DNA from: Candidatus Methanoperedens sp.
Lineage (GTDB): Archaea; Halobacteriota; Methanosarcinia; Methanosarcinales; Methanoperedenaceae
Length of the DNA stretch: 49,701 nt
NCBI GenBank assembly: GCA_012026795.1
Contig: VEPM01000032.1
Coordinates: 1 to 49,701 of the forward strand
Reading direction: 5' to 3'
In this document: one piece after another, positions 23,011-32,380 of the stretch
Layout of the letters: each line of letters starts with the position of its first letter
How positions within the stretch are numbered: the stretch's first letter is position 1
The notes under the pieces: model-generated
Seen by the model: the letters and a program-made list of their open reading frames with translations, nothing else
Told to the model about the DNA's origin: nothing
The model's database searches: none
Program-made: the position numbers and the translations under genes

Positions 23011-25506
23011 TTATATATTTTTATTCTCATCACATTTTGCGATGATTTGATTACCAATCCAGATATGTTGGTTAATAATTGGCAACCCCTTCCACAACAC
23101 CCCTGTAGCACCAGGCGCTTTCTTCTCTACTTCATCCAGCATCTCTGCGGCGCGCTCGCAGTACTTTCTGTATGCGTTGAGGTCTCTTTTTAAATGATTG
23201 AAATCCTTTTCTTTTGAATTCTGCACTTCCTTCAGCGCATTTCCGAGATTTTTCACGGCTTCAAGGAGTTTTTCTTTGCTATAAGAATTTTCAACTGCAC
23301 TTTTTGCCTCTTCAAAATATTTTTGGACTTCAGCTTTAGCTTCTTCTTTCTTAAAAGTCAGCATATAGAAAGAGCGATAAAATGGAAGACAAAATCTTGC
23401 TGGTTGCGAATTTGTTTCTTCCCTTGATGATTTTTCAAAAAATTGCAGAGCTCGCTCTAATTCCTTTCTGAAATTCTCTTCATCTTTTGATTCTGTTGCC
23501 CTGAAAACATACGCTCTTCCGAGAGAATGGTTGGCATATGCTCGAACAATGCTTTTTTCGTCTTTTGTGAGGGTAAGAAGGTTTTCTGCTATCTGGTTCT
23601 TATCAGTAACATACGGAAAGACAGAACCAAGAGCTTCTGCTGCTACGCTCCGCACATCGGTATCCTTATCATTTATTAGGTCAAGAAGGGCTTCTGTTGC
23701 CTGATCCTTATCTGTGACATGGGGAAAGGCAGAACCAAGTGCATACGCCGCACCAATTAACACAAATCTATCATCATGTTTTATCAGAACAAGCAGTTCG
23801 TTCCATGCCCGAACTTTATCAGTAACCTGGGAAAAAGCCGAACCAATGGCTTCAACTGCATTCCTTTGCACAAAGATGTCCTTATCCTTTGCCATGGTTA
23901 GCAATGCTTCTGTTGCCCGGTCTTTATTAGTAAGGTGGAAAAAGGAGGAACCAATGGCTTTAGCTGCACTTCTCCGCACAAAAATATCCGTATCCTTTGC
24001 CATGGTTAGCAGCGCTTCTGTTGCCCGGTCTTTATTAGTAAGGTGGAAAAAGGAGGAACCAATGGCCTCTGCGATAACACTTCTCACTTTCCAGTTTTTA
24101 TCCTCTGTAAGGTTAAGCAGATCATTTGTTGCTCGATCTCTATCAGTAAAATACTTAAAGGCGGAACCAATGGCTTCTGCGATGACACTTCTCACCTTCC
24201 AGTCTTCATCCTTTATAAGATCAAGCAGGTCATTTATTGCCCGCTCTCTATCAGTGAGGTAAATAAAGGCGGAACCAATGGCTTTTGCCGCCTCCCTTCG
24301 TATTTCCCATTTTTCATCTTTTGCAAGTTTTAGCAGGTCATTTGTTGCCCGCTCTCTATCAGTGAAAACTTTAAAATTTTTCCCCATTTCATATGCCGCT
24401 TCTTTTCTCTCAGATACTTTTCCGCTCTGTGCTTTTCTGTAAATTTCGGGTTCATTAATTACGCATCTACGTTCATTCTTTGCATATCCATCACAAAAAT
24501 CTGAGCCATTTTTTCTTGCCCAATCCTCATTTTCTATTACATCTCTTGCCCTTACTGTGCCTTTTATCTTAGCAAAGGATTTTCTGAAATCTGATTTAGT
24601 AAGCGGCCTTATTTCAAGCGAGTATTTTTTAATATCATCAAGAGGTAAGTTTCCGATTTTATCCCAGTCATTTAGTTCTCGCACCATATTATTGATAGCT
24701 TCCTTGCACAGAGTCGCAATATCGCGGCCTGCAAATAATTTCGAGACACAAGTTTCCGCTATCTTCTGCATATCTGCGTCTAATTCCATACCTTTTTTCA
24801 GGGTATTCAGTTTAATCATTTCCATAACAGCCTGCTCATCAGGCAGAGGGACGTAAATCCGCATCTCGAACCGGCTGAGCACTGCAATATCAAGGTCCCA
24901 TGGGGTATTAGTGGCAGCTATTGTAAGAACATTCTGGCTTGATTTCTTATTCTGTAATCCCTGCATTTCAACAAGCAGCGTTGACAATACTCTTCGCGAA
25001 GCTTCAGATTTATCGTTACGGATACCCCCAATGGAATCAAATTCATCCAGGAAGATGATAGATGGAGCCTTTTTTCGAGCGACATTATATAAAGCAGATA
25101 TGATCTTCGAAGACTCGCCATAATATTTAGACAATATATCTCCGGTTTTTACCTTGAAAAAAGTGGCTTTCAAAGTTCCAGCAGTTGCCGCAGCAAGCAG
25201 GGTCTTACCTGTTCCGGGAGGCCCAAAAAGCAGAATGCTGTTATATGGCTCTATTGCATCAGGTTTATTTTCAATTATACTAATTAAATTAGACTCATTG
25301 ATGGTATTCCTGGCATTATCAAGACCTGCAATATCCTCCCAGGTTACATTTGTTGATGTTATCAAGCTATTAATATATTTCTCAAAATTCCCTTCCCCTT
25401 CTTTTACCATAGTATCATAATTTTCCGCTTCATGAGCATTCTGTGTAATTTTTTTTTGTTCTGTGCACTCTCTCTTTATCGCTTCTAATTCATCAGATAG
25501 GCGCAT
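23011..25506 (-). CDS. AAA+ ATPase with HEAT-like repeat array
   Basis: 831 residues. An N-terminal coiled coil (1-45) precedes an AAA+ module (about 53-330) of the Vps4/proteasome-ATPase type: WEDIAGLDNARN, Walker A GPPGTGKT (95-102), Walker B IIFLDEFD (150-157), sensor AATNTPWDLD, arginine finger SRFE. From about 370 to 660 there are roughly eight HEAT-like (PBS-lyase type) repeats with a 36-residue period: DRATxxLLxLxKDxxWxVRxxAAxAIGSxFxxxT. A helical, charged C-terminal region of about 170 residues follows. The HEAT array probably grips a protein partner that the AAA+ ring remodels. There is no protease or nuclease domain. It faces the radical SAM fusion gene across a 29-bp AT-rich gap. 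Confidence 0.88.
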   Translation of the reverse strand: MRLSDELEAIKRECTEQKKITQNAHEAENYDTMVKEGEGNFEKYINSLITSTNVTWEDIAGLDNARNTINESNLISIIENKPDAIEPYNSILLFGPPGTGKTLLAAATAGTLKATFFKVKTGDILSKYYGESSKIISALYNVARKKAPSIIFLDEFDSIGGIRNDKSEASRRVLSTLLVEMQGLQNKKSSQNVLTIAATNTPWDLDIAVLSRFEMRIYVPLPDEQAVMEMIKLNTLKKGMELDADMQKIAETCVSKLFAGRDIATLCKEAINNMVRELNDWDKIGNLPLDDIKKYSLEIRPLTKSDFRKSFAKIKGTVRARDVIENEDWARKNGSDFCDGYAKNERRCVINEPEIYRKAQSGKVSERKEAAYEMGKNFKVFTDRERATNDLLKLAKDEKWEIRREAAKAIGSAFIYLTDRERAINDLLDLIKDEDWKVRSVIAEAIGSAFKYFTDRDRATNDLLNLTEDKNWKVRSVIAEAIGSSFFHLTNKDRATEALLTMAKDTDIFVRRSAAKAIGSSFFHLTNKDRATEALLTMAKDKDIFVQRNAVEAIGSAFSQVTDKVRAWNELLVLIKHDDRFVLIGAAYALGSAFPHVTDKDQATEALLDLINDKDTDVRSVAAEALGSVFPYVTDKNQIAENLLTLTKDEKSIVRAYANHSLGRAYVFRATESKDEENFRKELERALQFFEKSSREETNSQPARFCLPFYRSFYMLTFKKEEAKAEVQKYFEEAKSAVENSYSKEKLLEAVKNLGNALKEVQNSKEKDFNHLKRDLNAYRKYCERAAEMLDEVEKKAPGATGVLWKGLPIINQHIWIGNQIIAKCDENKNI
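23891..24066. repeat. Near-identical 108-bp tandem units inside the HEAT array
   Basis: The 68 bp from 23891 recur 108 bp further on (23999) with two differences, equal to one 36-residue repeat. Neighbouring repeats are far less alike, so this copy arose recently by tandem duplication or was homogenised. Confidence 0.85.
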
Positions 25507-25723
25507 TATTATCTCCGGTTATAATTAAAAAATTTAATCCAGTGACATATTAGAAAGAGACATAATACTTATATTTTTTGTTATAGATTTTTCGGGGGAA
25601 ATTTATAATGATAATCTTTTTGACGCTATTGTATTATAAGGACTTCCAAAACTCTTAACAGATAAAAATCACGCAATTTTCCAATAACTATTTATATTTA
25701 CTTATTTCACATAAAACCCAAGT

Positions 25724-26299
25724 ATGAACCCTGAATTGATCAATGGCTGGGAAAAGATCGTAGGACATGACAGAATGAAAATAATTTCAAGTAAATTTTT
25801 TGATAGCAGGCTTGATTTAGAGTTTCCAGATCTTCAAAAAGGCAGCTATGAATATAAAAAATTGAGCATAACTTCTGAACTTGAAAATAATGCAAATATG
25901 TTAATTGAATTTGAAAGAGAAGGTTTCTTAACTCATGATGAAGTTTCAAGAATGATTGAAGTATCAACCCAGAATATTATAAGTAATAATATGCCCGGTG
26001 CTCTTTTTGAGACTATCTCCATAATAATGGATGATGAAATATTGAAGAATATTAAGAATAAGTTGACCGAAATCGAAATAAAAGGTTTCTTGACCCACGA
26101 TGAAGTTACAGGAATTGTTAAAGTATTAGCCCGAAATATTACAGATAAGAGCTTGTCTGGTGCTCTTTTTAAGTATATTTGCATTATGCTGGACGATGAA
26201 GAATTTAAGGATCAAGAAGAGGAGCGGCTTGAAATGCTGGTCAAGTACATCAGGTGGTGTCTGGATAGTCTCAATATGAATGAAAAACAGTTGGAGTAG
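25724..26299 (+). CDS. Unknown protein with internal duplication
   Basis: 191 residues. A segment of about 63 residues occurs twice: EREGFLTHDEVSRMIEVS...MPGALFETISIIMDDE near 65-107, and EIKGFLTHDEVTGIVKVLA...LSGALFKYICIMLDDE near 128-170. Each copy is helical with a conserved GFLTHDEV motif. The EF-hand-like look of the motif does not extend to a DxDxDG loop, so calcium binding is not claimed. The C-terminus is charged. A TATA box (TTTATATT, 25691-25698) is about 30 nt before the ATG and there is no Shine-Dalgarno, so a leaderless mRNA is likely. Divergent from the AAA-HEAT gene. No family recognised. Confidence 0.65.
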   Translation: MNPELINGWEKIVGHDRMKIISSKFFDSRLDLEFPDLQKGSYEYKKLSITSELENNANMLIEFEREGFLTHDEVSRMIEVSTQNIISNNMPGALFETISIIMDDEILKNIKNKLTEIEIKGFLTHDEVTGIVKVLARNITDKSLSGALFKYICIMLDDEEFKDQEEERLEMLVKYIRWCLDSLNMNEKQLE

Positions 26300-26869
26300 T
26301 TATCTAAGAATCAATTTTATTTTGAAACTGCAATTGGCTTGATGTACTCTTTCAAACAGGTCAATATCTCCAAATCGTTTTACTATATTTTTGATCACGG
26401 GTTCGCAGGTGGTTTCACAATTTTTCTTCTCACATGACGTTCCTTTTATGTCCATATTGATCTTACGCCCTCCTCTGGTAATGATTGCATTATGATATAC
26501 TTTGAAATCAGCATCCAGGTAGTATTTTAAAATATACTCAATCCCATCCCCGAAATCCGTAATCGATTCAGGAGGAAATTTTCCTTTGGTAGAATCGAGC
26601 TTATCGCTGATGCTCAGTATTTCGCTCCCGAAAGGAGATGCCACATACATTGTGTGTTTCTCGCCAATAATAGCTTCCCTTTCAAACAAAATAGCCAGGC
26701 GGGAAGAAACGAGGTCTGTAACCGATTCTGAGACTTTTTCTTTGCGGATATTCAGACTCTCTGACAGCTCGATATTTCTATAGGATCTCTTGCACAGTTT
26801 TTCTAAAATTTCTAACCTGCATTTCCTGCTGAGTGTTTTAGAAAGATCCATAAAGGACTTAGTGGACAT
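26300..26869 (-). CDS. Winged-helix (ArsR-like) transcriptional regulator
   Basis: 189 residues. The N-terminal ~75 residues form a winged helix: LSRKCRLEILEKLCKRSYRNIELSESLNIRKEKVSESVTDLVSSRLAIL, then a wing with EKHTMYVASPFG. The C-terminal ~100 residues contain three or four cysteines (CEKKNCETTCEPVIKNI), a possible metal or redox site. Archaea use such two-domain regulators widely. Its stop abuts the stop of the plus-strand gene before it with no gap. Target genes unknown; the divergent gene at 26982 is one candidate. Confidence 0.72.
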   Translation of the reverse strand: MSTKSFMDLSKTLSRKCRLEILEKLCKRSYRNIELSESLNIRKEKVSESVTDLVSSRLAILFEREAIIGEKHTMYVASPFGSEILSISDKLDSTKGKFPPESITDFGDGIEYILKYYLDADFKVYHNAIITRGGRKINMDIKGTSCEKKNCETTCEPVIKNIVKRFGDIDLFERVHQANCSFKIKLILR

Positions 26870-26950
26870 AGTGTTGTGATATAATATGATTTTTTGTATA
26901 TATACCGATAGTGTTTATGTTGATTGCCGGGGCATCTTGCCGACCCAACT

Positions 26951-26958
26951 TTTATATC
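26951..26958 (+). promoter_or_regulatory. TATA box for the 26982 gene
   Basis: TTTATATC, centred 28 nt before the ATG at 26982, with no room for a leader. Supports a leaderless transcript and this start. Confidence 0.55.
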
Positions 26959-26981
26959 CCAACAAATTAAAATAGTTCCTG

Positions 26982-27281
26982 ATGGGAACTGTTAGTGCAA
27001 AGAAAAGGCTTGAGACAATAGAAAGGGATGTGATCCCTTCAATGTTCGTGGGTGTGCTTTCAAAGGATGCAAAGTGGCTGGAACATACACTGAAAGAGAC
27101 ACTTCCGCAGCTTGAGGAACGGGCATACCGCCTGGCGCAGGAATGCAAGAAAAGCGGGGAATGCAAAGAAGATGACCCGGTAGTTGATGAAAAACGTATC
27201 AGGGCTCTGTTTGAAGATGCCCGCTCAAAACTTGAAAAAGAGCATCTCACAAGAGAGGCACATTCGAGATATACGCATTAA
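26982..27281 (+). CDS. Conserved-type small helical protein, unknown
   Basis: 99 residues, mostly charged helix (SAKKRLETIERDVIPSMF... EKRIRALFEDARSKLEKEHLTREAHSRY) with one Cys pair in CKKSGECKEDD. No membrane segment or known domain is seen. A TATA box at the right distance and typical codon use support a real, leaderless gene. A longer plus-strand frame overlaps its end, but that gene most likely starts at 27313. Function unknown. Confidence 0.65.
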   Translation: MGTVSAKKRLETIERDVIPSMFVGVLSKDAKWLEHTLKETLPQLEERAYRLAQECKKSGECKEDDPVVDEKRIRALFEDARSKLEKEHLTREAHSRYTH

Positions 27282-27312
27282 CTATTTATTGGAAAATTGT
27301 GATTTATCATTT

Positions 27313-28122
27313 ATGCAAGAGCTTTCAAAAAAGAAATTTGAAGAGGAATATTCACAATGGATAAGCTCTGCTGCCAGGGATGTCGCCTTCTCTCTGAACA
27401 GATTGAAGCCATCTGATCTAAAAACAATTATCGCACTCAACGAGCAATATCTGGAAAAACCGGAATCTGTTTTTGGTACATCCGGCCTTGATAAGGTTAA
27501 AAAGTTAACCCCGGAAAATATATTATTCCTTTCAACGGATGCGATCGTCTTCTCGCAGAGTATCTTTGCTCCGTTTCCCGGTGTTTTTGATTATGCTGTC
27601 GCCCTGAACAGGCGTTATTATATCGAAGGTTCATGGTACTCAATAATTACGCTGAATACAAAATATATAGAGGAAGCCAGTGAGACTATCTTAAAATATG
27701 CGATCTTCCATGAACTTTTGCAAAAAGAAATATATGAGGAAAATATGAGGAATGGGATCCGTAAATTCAGTCCTGAGGAAAAGAGAAAGATCAGTAACGA
27801 TACATTGAATAAAGCGATTGAAAGCTCAGGGATAACTCCTGATGAGATCATGATTGAAAAGGAACTGATGCTGAAAATATCCTCTAATTCCCCCCTTATC
27901 CCAAAACCATTTGCTGAAACAGCGCTTTTCCATTATGTTGTAAAGAATCTTGAAGATTTAAAGGATTTTCGCGAAAAGAGCAGTACTGAAAAAGAAGATA
28001 CCATAGGAAGGAAGTTGCATGCCGATTTTAAGGAATGGCTTGATTTTTCAACTGATACTTACAGGAAATTCCTCAGGGAAGTAAAGAAAGAATTGAACTA
28101 TATGGATTACGGATATGTATAA
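27313..28122 (+). CDS. Unknown soluble protein
   Basis: 269 residues from the ATG at 27313. The open frame runs back to 27184 inside the previous gene, but that part is a shadow, and a TATA-like AACTATTTATT (27287-27297) lies about 20 nt before 27313. The protein is helical and charged. A segment YAIFHELLQKEIYEE near 135-150 resembles the helix of zincin proteases but lacks the second His (HELLQ, not HExxH), so no protease call is made. Two or three SPL-type and KPF-type loops follow. It lies 31 bp after the 99-residue gene and 26 bp before the phosphodiesterase gene, so a loose operon is likely. No family recognised. Confidence 0.65.
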   Translation: MQELSKKKFEEEYSQWISSAARDVAFSLNRLKPSDLKTIIALNEQYLEKPESVFGTSGLDKVKKLTPENILFLSTDAIVFSQSIFAPFPGVFDYAVALNRRYYIEGSWYSIITLNTKYIEEASETILKYAIFHELLQKEIYEENMRNGIRKFSPEEKRKISNDTLNKAIESSGITPDEIMIEKELMLKISSNSPLIPKPFAETALFHYVVKNLEDLKDFREKSSTEKEDTIGRKLHADFKEWLDFSTDTYRKFLREVKKELNYMDYGYV

Positions 28123-28148
28123 ACTACCCCTGCACTCACGAGGTTTAG

Positions 28149-28688
28149 ATGAAAATAATAGTACTTTCTGATACTCATATAAAATCAGGCTCTATCGCCG
28201 AAGCGCTCCCTGCAGGGCTTATTAAATTGATCAAAGAAGCTGATATGGTAATTCATGCGGGGGATTTTATCACAAAGAAAGCCCATGATGAACTTTCAGG
28301 TATCTGCAACCTTTGCGCTGTGCACGGGAACATGGATGAGATGAGTTTAAAGAAATCGCTTCCTGAAAGAAAAATTATCAAGGCCGAAAGTACAAAAATA
28401 GGGATAATACATGAGGCTGCGCTCTCGATACATGACACAACAGGGGCCAGGTACATGGCAAAAGAAATGGGTGTGGATGTGCTGGTATTCGGGCATCTTC
28501 ATAAACCTGTTATCGATAAAAGTGATGTCCTTCTCCTGTGCCCTGGAAGTCCGACAGCGCCGAGGTTATCAGAACCAGGTGTAATCGAGCTAACTATTGA
28601 GGACGGTAATATATCGGGAAAGGTTATAACGCTTGAAGGACCACGATGCAGAGCGCTTGAGAGTGAAAGAGGTTTTCAAGCTGAATAA
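28149..28688 (+). CDS. MJ0936/YfcE-type metallophosphoesterase
   Basis: 179 residues. Calcineurin-like phosphoesterase with its five motifs: SDTH (7-10), HAGDF near 37, VHGNMDE near 59, IIHEA near 87 and FGHLHKP near 115-120. These supply the His, Asp and Asn ligands of the two-metal site. The size equals that of MJ0936 and YfcE, which are phosphodiesterases on model substrates; the natural substrate is unknown. The third His motif normally reads GH(G/D) but here reads IIHEA, a modest change. GAGG SD about 6 nt before the ATG. Last gene of the plus-strand run. Confidence 0.92.
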   Translation: MKIIVLSDTHIKSGSIAEALPAGLIKLIKEADMVIHAGDFITKKAHDELSGICNLCAVHGNMDEMSLKKSLPERKIIKAESTKIGIIHEAALSIHDTTGARYMAKEMGVDVLVFGHLHKPVIDKSDVLLLCPGSPTAPRLSEPGVIELTIEDGNISGKVITLEGPRCRALESERGFQAE

Positions 28689-28778
28689 GAAAAATTGAGA
28701 CTGGCTTGTGTCAAAGACAAGAACTCAGCCAGGCTCGAATCCGGTTACATTGCTACCGATACTTATCCCTATATTTCC

Positions 28779-28937
28779 CTATTCGGGGATAGGTCTTCGT
28801 CCCTGTATGATTCTAATCAGCACTACTATAATAGCAAGGACCAGCAATATATGAATTAAATTGCCAAGTGTGCCAACTGCAAATCCTAATAACCATAGGA
28901 CCAATAGAATCACAACTATTGTAGTTAATAGATCCAT
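28779..28937 (-). CDS. lmo0937/DUF5670-type small hydrophobic protein
   Basis: 52 residues. The sequence MDLLTTIVVILLVLWLLGFA, followed by VGTLGNLIHILLVLAIIVVL and RIIQGRRPIPE, matches the common ~50-residue lmo0937-type (DUF5670) membrane proteins, with two hydrophobic helices joined at GTxGNLIH and a basic tail. A strong SD, GGGAGG, is 7 nt before the ATG. Bacterial homologues are often stress-induced; role unknown. Monocistronic. Confidence 0.82.
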   Translation of the reverse strand: MDLLTTIVVILLVLWLLGFAVGTLGNLIHILLVLAIIVVLIRIIQGRRPIPE

Positions 28938-29050
28938 ATTTTAACCTCCCAATATAGAGTATAGGAACATTCAATATATATATTTTATTGATCAAGATTG
29001 AATGAATGATCAGATAAATCAAAACAGCTTATTTAAAAATAAACACCAGG

Positions 29051-29078
29051 ATGGATTCCCGGTATTGAAGGAATCCAT
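29051..29078 (-). terminator. Hairpin after groEL
   Basis: ATGGATTCC and GGAATCCAT, a perfect 9-bp stem with a 10-nt loop, 25 bp past the groEL stop. The minus-strand sequence after it is T-rich. Confidence 0.55.
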
Positions 29079-29102
29079 ATTGGTAACTGTAATTGCATAG
29101 TT

Positions 29103-30731
<1,629 letters not shown>

Positions 30732-31004
30732 TTAAGCCTCGATCTTTGCAACTACATCCTTTGATTCAAGAATGAGAAATTTTTCCCCGTCAATTTCCAG
30801 TTCTTCGGAACTGTAACCCGAATATAATATTATGTCACCCTTCTTTACAGGGAATTCTTTCTCATCAATAGTGCCCACTTCAACCACAACCCCCTGCTTT
30901 TTCTTTTCCTTTGCACTGTCGGGGATGTATATTCCGCCTTTAGTTCTTTCTTCTTCCTTTACCGGTTTAATTAAAACCCTTTTACCTATTGGTTTTATTT
31001 TCAT
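30732..31004 (-). CDS. groS: Co-chaperonin GroES
   Basis: 90 residues from ATG 31004. An ATG 15 bp earlier is open, but GGAGG falls inside that extension at the right spacing for 31004. MKIKPIGKRVLIKPVKEEERTKGGIYIPD is the classical GroES start with its mobile loop (EERTKGGIYIPD), and EVGTIDEKEFPVKKGDIILYSGY continues the barrel. It caps GroEL. The leader is about 65 nt from a TATA box at 31094-31101. Confidence 0.96.
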   Translation of the reverse strand: MKIKPIGKRVLIKPVKEEERTKGGIYIPDSAKEKKKQGVVVEVGTIDEKEFPVKKGDIILYSGYSSEELEIDGEKFLILESKDVVAKIEA

Positions 31005-31093
31005 ATTAGTAACCTCCATTGAATTAACTAACCGTACAAATCAATAATGGTACAAACCCAGATTTGTAAGGAGTTTTTCATTGTTTGCGGTTC

Positions 31094-31101
31094 TATATAA
31101 A
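31094..31101 (-). promoter_or_regulatory. TATA box of the groES-groEL operon
   Basis: TTTATATA on the minus strand, the exact archaeal consensus, about 93 nt before the groES start. TGGGTTTGTACC and TGATTTGTACGG in the leader contain a repeated TTTGTAC that could be a regulatory site. Confidence 0.6.
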
Positions 31102-31161
31102 ATTTGCTAATTCTGAAATAGTTAATTTTAAAATGTATTGATTTAGATATAGAGGAACTAT

Positions 31162-32370
31162 ATGAAAGCTTTAATTCTTGCTGCTGGAGAGGGATTAAGA
31201 TGCCGTCCTCTCACTTTGACCCGATCAAAGGTCATGCTCCCGGTCGCAAACATGCCCATTCTTGAATATATTATCCAGGCACTTTCGCAAAACGACCTGA
31301 AAGAAATAATCCTGGTCGTGGGATATAAAAAAGAACGTATAATGGATTACTTCAGGAATGGCCTGGATTTCGGGGTAAATATCAGTTATATTGAACAGGA
31401 TGCCCAGCTTGGCACAGCCCATGCGATCAAGCTTGCAGAGTCAATGGTCAATGAAAAGTTCCTTGTCCTGAATGGTGATAACCTTATAGACGCCGGAACG
31501 ATCAGTGATCTCATAAAAGGGGCATCCGGGGATGTAACGCTTCTTACCGCAATGCGTCAACAGACAACAGGATATGGTGTGATCTTACTTGATAAAGGAA
31601 AGGTTTCACGAATTGTAGAAAAGCCCCGTGATAAAATAAGTCACCTTATTAACACCGGGATATATATGTTCTCATCTTCGATATTTGGTGAAATAGATAA
31701 AACCCCGATCTCAGAGACAGGGGAATATGCAATAACAGATACGATACAGAGAATTATTGACAGAGGCGCCAACGTCACAAATATAACCACAAAAGGCACA
31801 TGGATCGATGCTGTACATTCATGGGATCTATTGAAAGCAAACTCCATATTCCTTGGAAAAATTGAAGAAATGAAAGCAGCCGGGTCGATCGAGAAAGGTG
31901 CGGTAATAATCGGCGATGTGGATATCGGTGATAATTCGGTTATCAGGGCCGGTTCTTATATTGTGGGCCCGGTCATTATCGGGAAGAATTGTAATATCGG
32001 CCCGAATACCACCATTTTACCTTCAACGGCTGTGGGTGATAATTGTTCGATAAGTTCATTCACAGAGATTGAGAATAGTATTATCATGAACGATGTGCGT
32101 ATCGGTGCGGGTTCATATATCTCAAATTCCATTATTGGGGGCAATAATATTATCGGCCCTCATTTTGTTTCCGAGGTGGGAAAAGATCTGAAAATAGAAA
32201 TGAAAGGAATACTTCATAACGCAGAAGAACTGGGAACTGTTATTGGGGACAATAACATTATCGGACCATCAGTACTTGTCAGGGCTGGAAAAATGATCGC
32301 AACAGGCTGTGCTGTTGATTCCGGGGCCAGGATTACAAAAGACCTGCCTCCGAACTCGACTGTTCTGTGA
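31162..32370 (+). CDS. GlmU-like nucleotidylyltransferase/acetyltransferase (first copy)
   Basis: 402 residues. The N-terminal sugar-1-phosphate nucleotidylyltransferase domain (1-230) has LAAGEGLRCRPLTLTRSKVMLPV (loop G-x-G-x-R with activator Lys), DQLGTAHA-type QLGTAHAI, VLNGDNL (metal Asp) and NTGIYMF. The C-terminal left-handed beta-helix (240-395) has hexapeptide repeats [17 protein letters not shown] and so on. Archaeal homologues (ST0452 of Sulfolobus) acetylate glucosamine-1-phosphate or galactosamine-1-phosphate and then form the UDP or dTDP sugar. SD GAGGA. First gene of the glm operon, 10 bp before glmS. Confidence 0.93.
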   Translation: MKALILAAGEGLRCRPLTLTRSKVMLPVANMPILEYIIQALSQNDLKEIILVVGYKKERIMDYFRNGLDFGVNISYIEQDAQLGTAHAIKLAESMVNEKFLVLNGDNLIDAGTISDLIKGASGDVTLLTAMRQQTTGYGVILLDKGKVSRIVEKPRDKISHLINTGIYMFSSSIFGEIDKTPISETGEYAITDTIQRIIDRGANVTNITTKGTWIDAVHSWDLLKANSIFLGKIEEMKAAGSIEKGAVIIGDVDIGDNSVIRAGSYIVGPVIIGKNCNIGPNTTILPSTAVGDNCSISSFTEIENSIIMNDVRIGAGSYISNSIIGGNNIIGPHFVSEVGKDLKIEMKGILHNAEELGTVIGDNNIIGPSVLVRAGKMIATGCAVDSGARITKDLPPNSTVL

Positions 32371-32380
32371 GGCAATAAAA

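Noticed and set aside
23600-24400. CRISPR-like array because of regular repeats
   Set aside because: The repeats are in-frame 108-bp coding units of the HEAT region and have no spacer structure.
20855-26299. A simple SIR2 NADase-type abortive infection operon
   Set aside because: The SIR2-like part seems to lack the catalytic His, the genes are convergent or divergent rather than an operon, and no known defence partner is present.
27700-27760. Zinc protease motif in the 269-residue protein
   Set aside because: The helix reads HELLQ, lacking the second His of HExxH, and no downstream ligand stands out.
28690-28778. Possible tRNA-like sequence (GGCTCGAATCC)
   Set aside because: A TTCGAATC-like T-loop is imitated, but no acceptor or anticodon stems can be formed.
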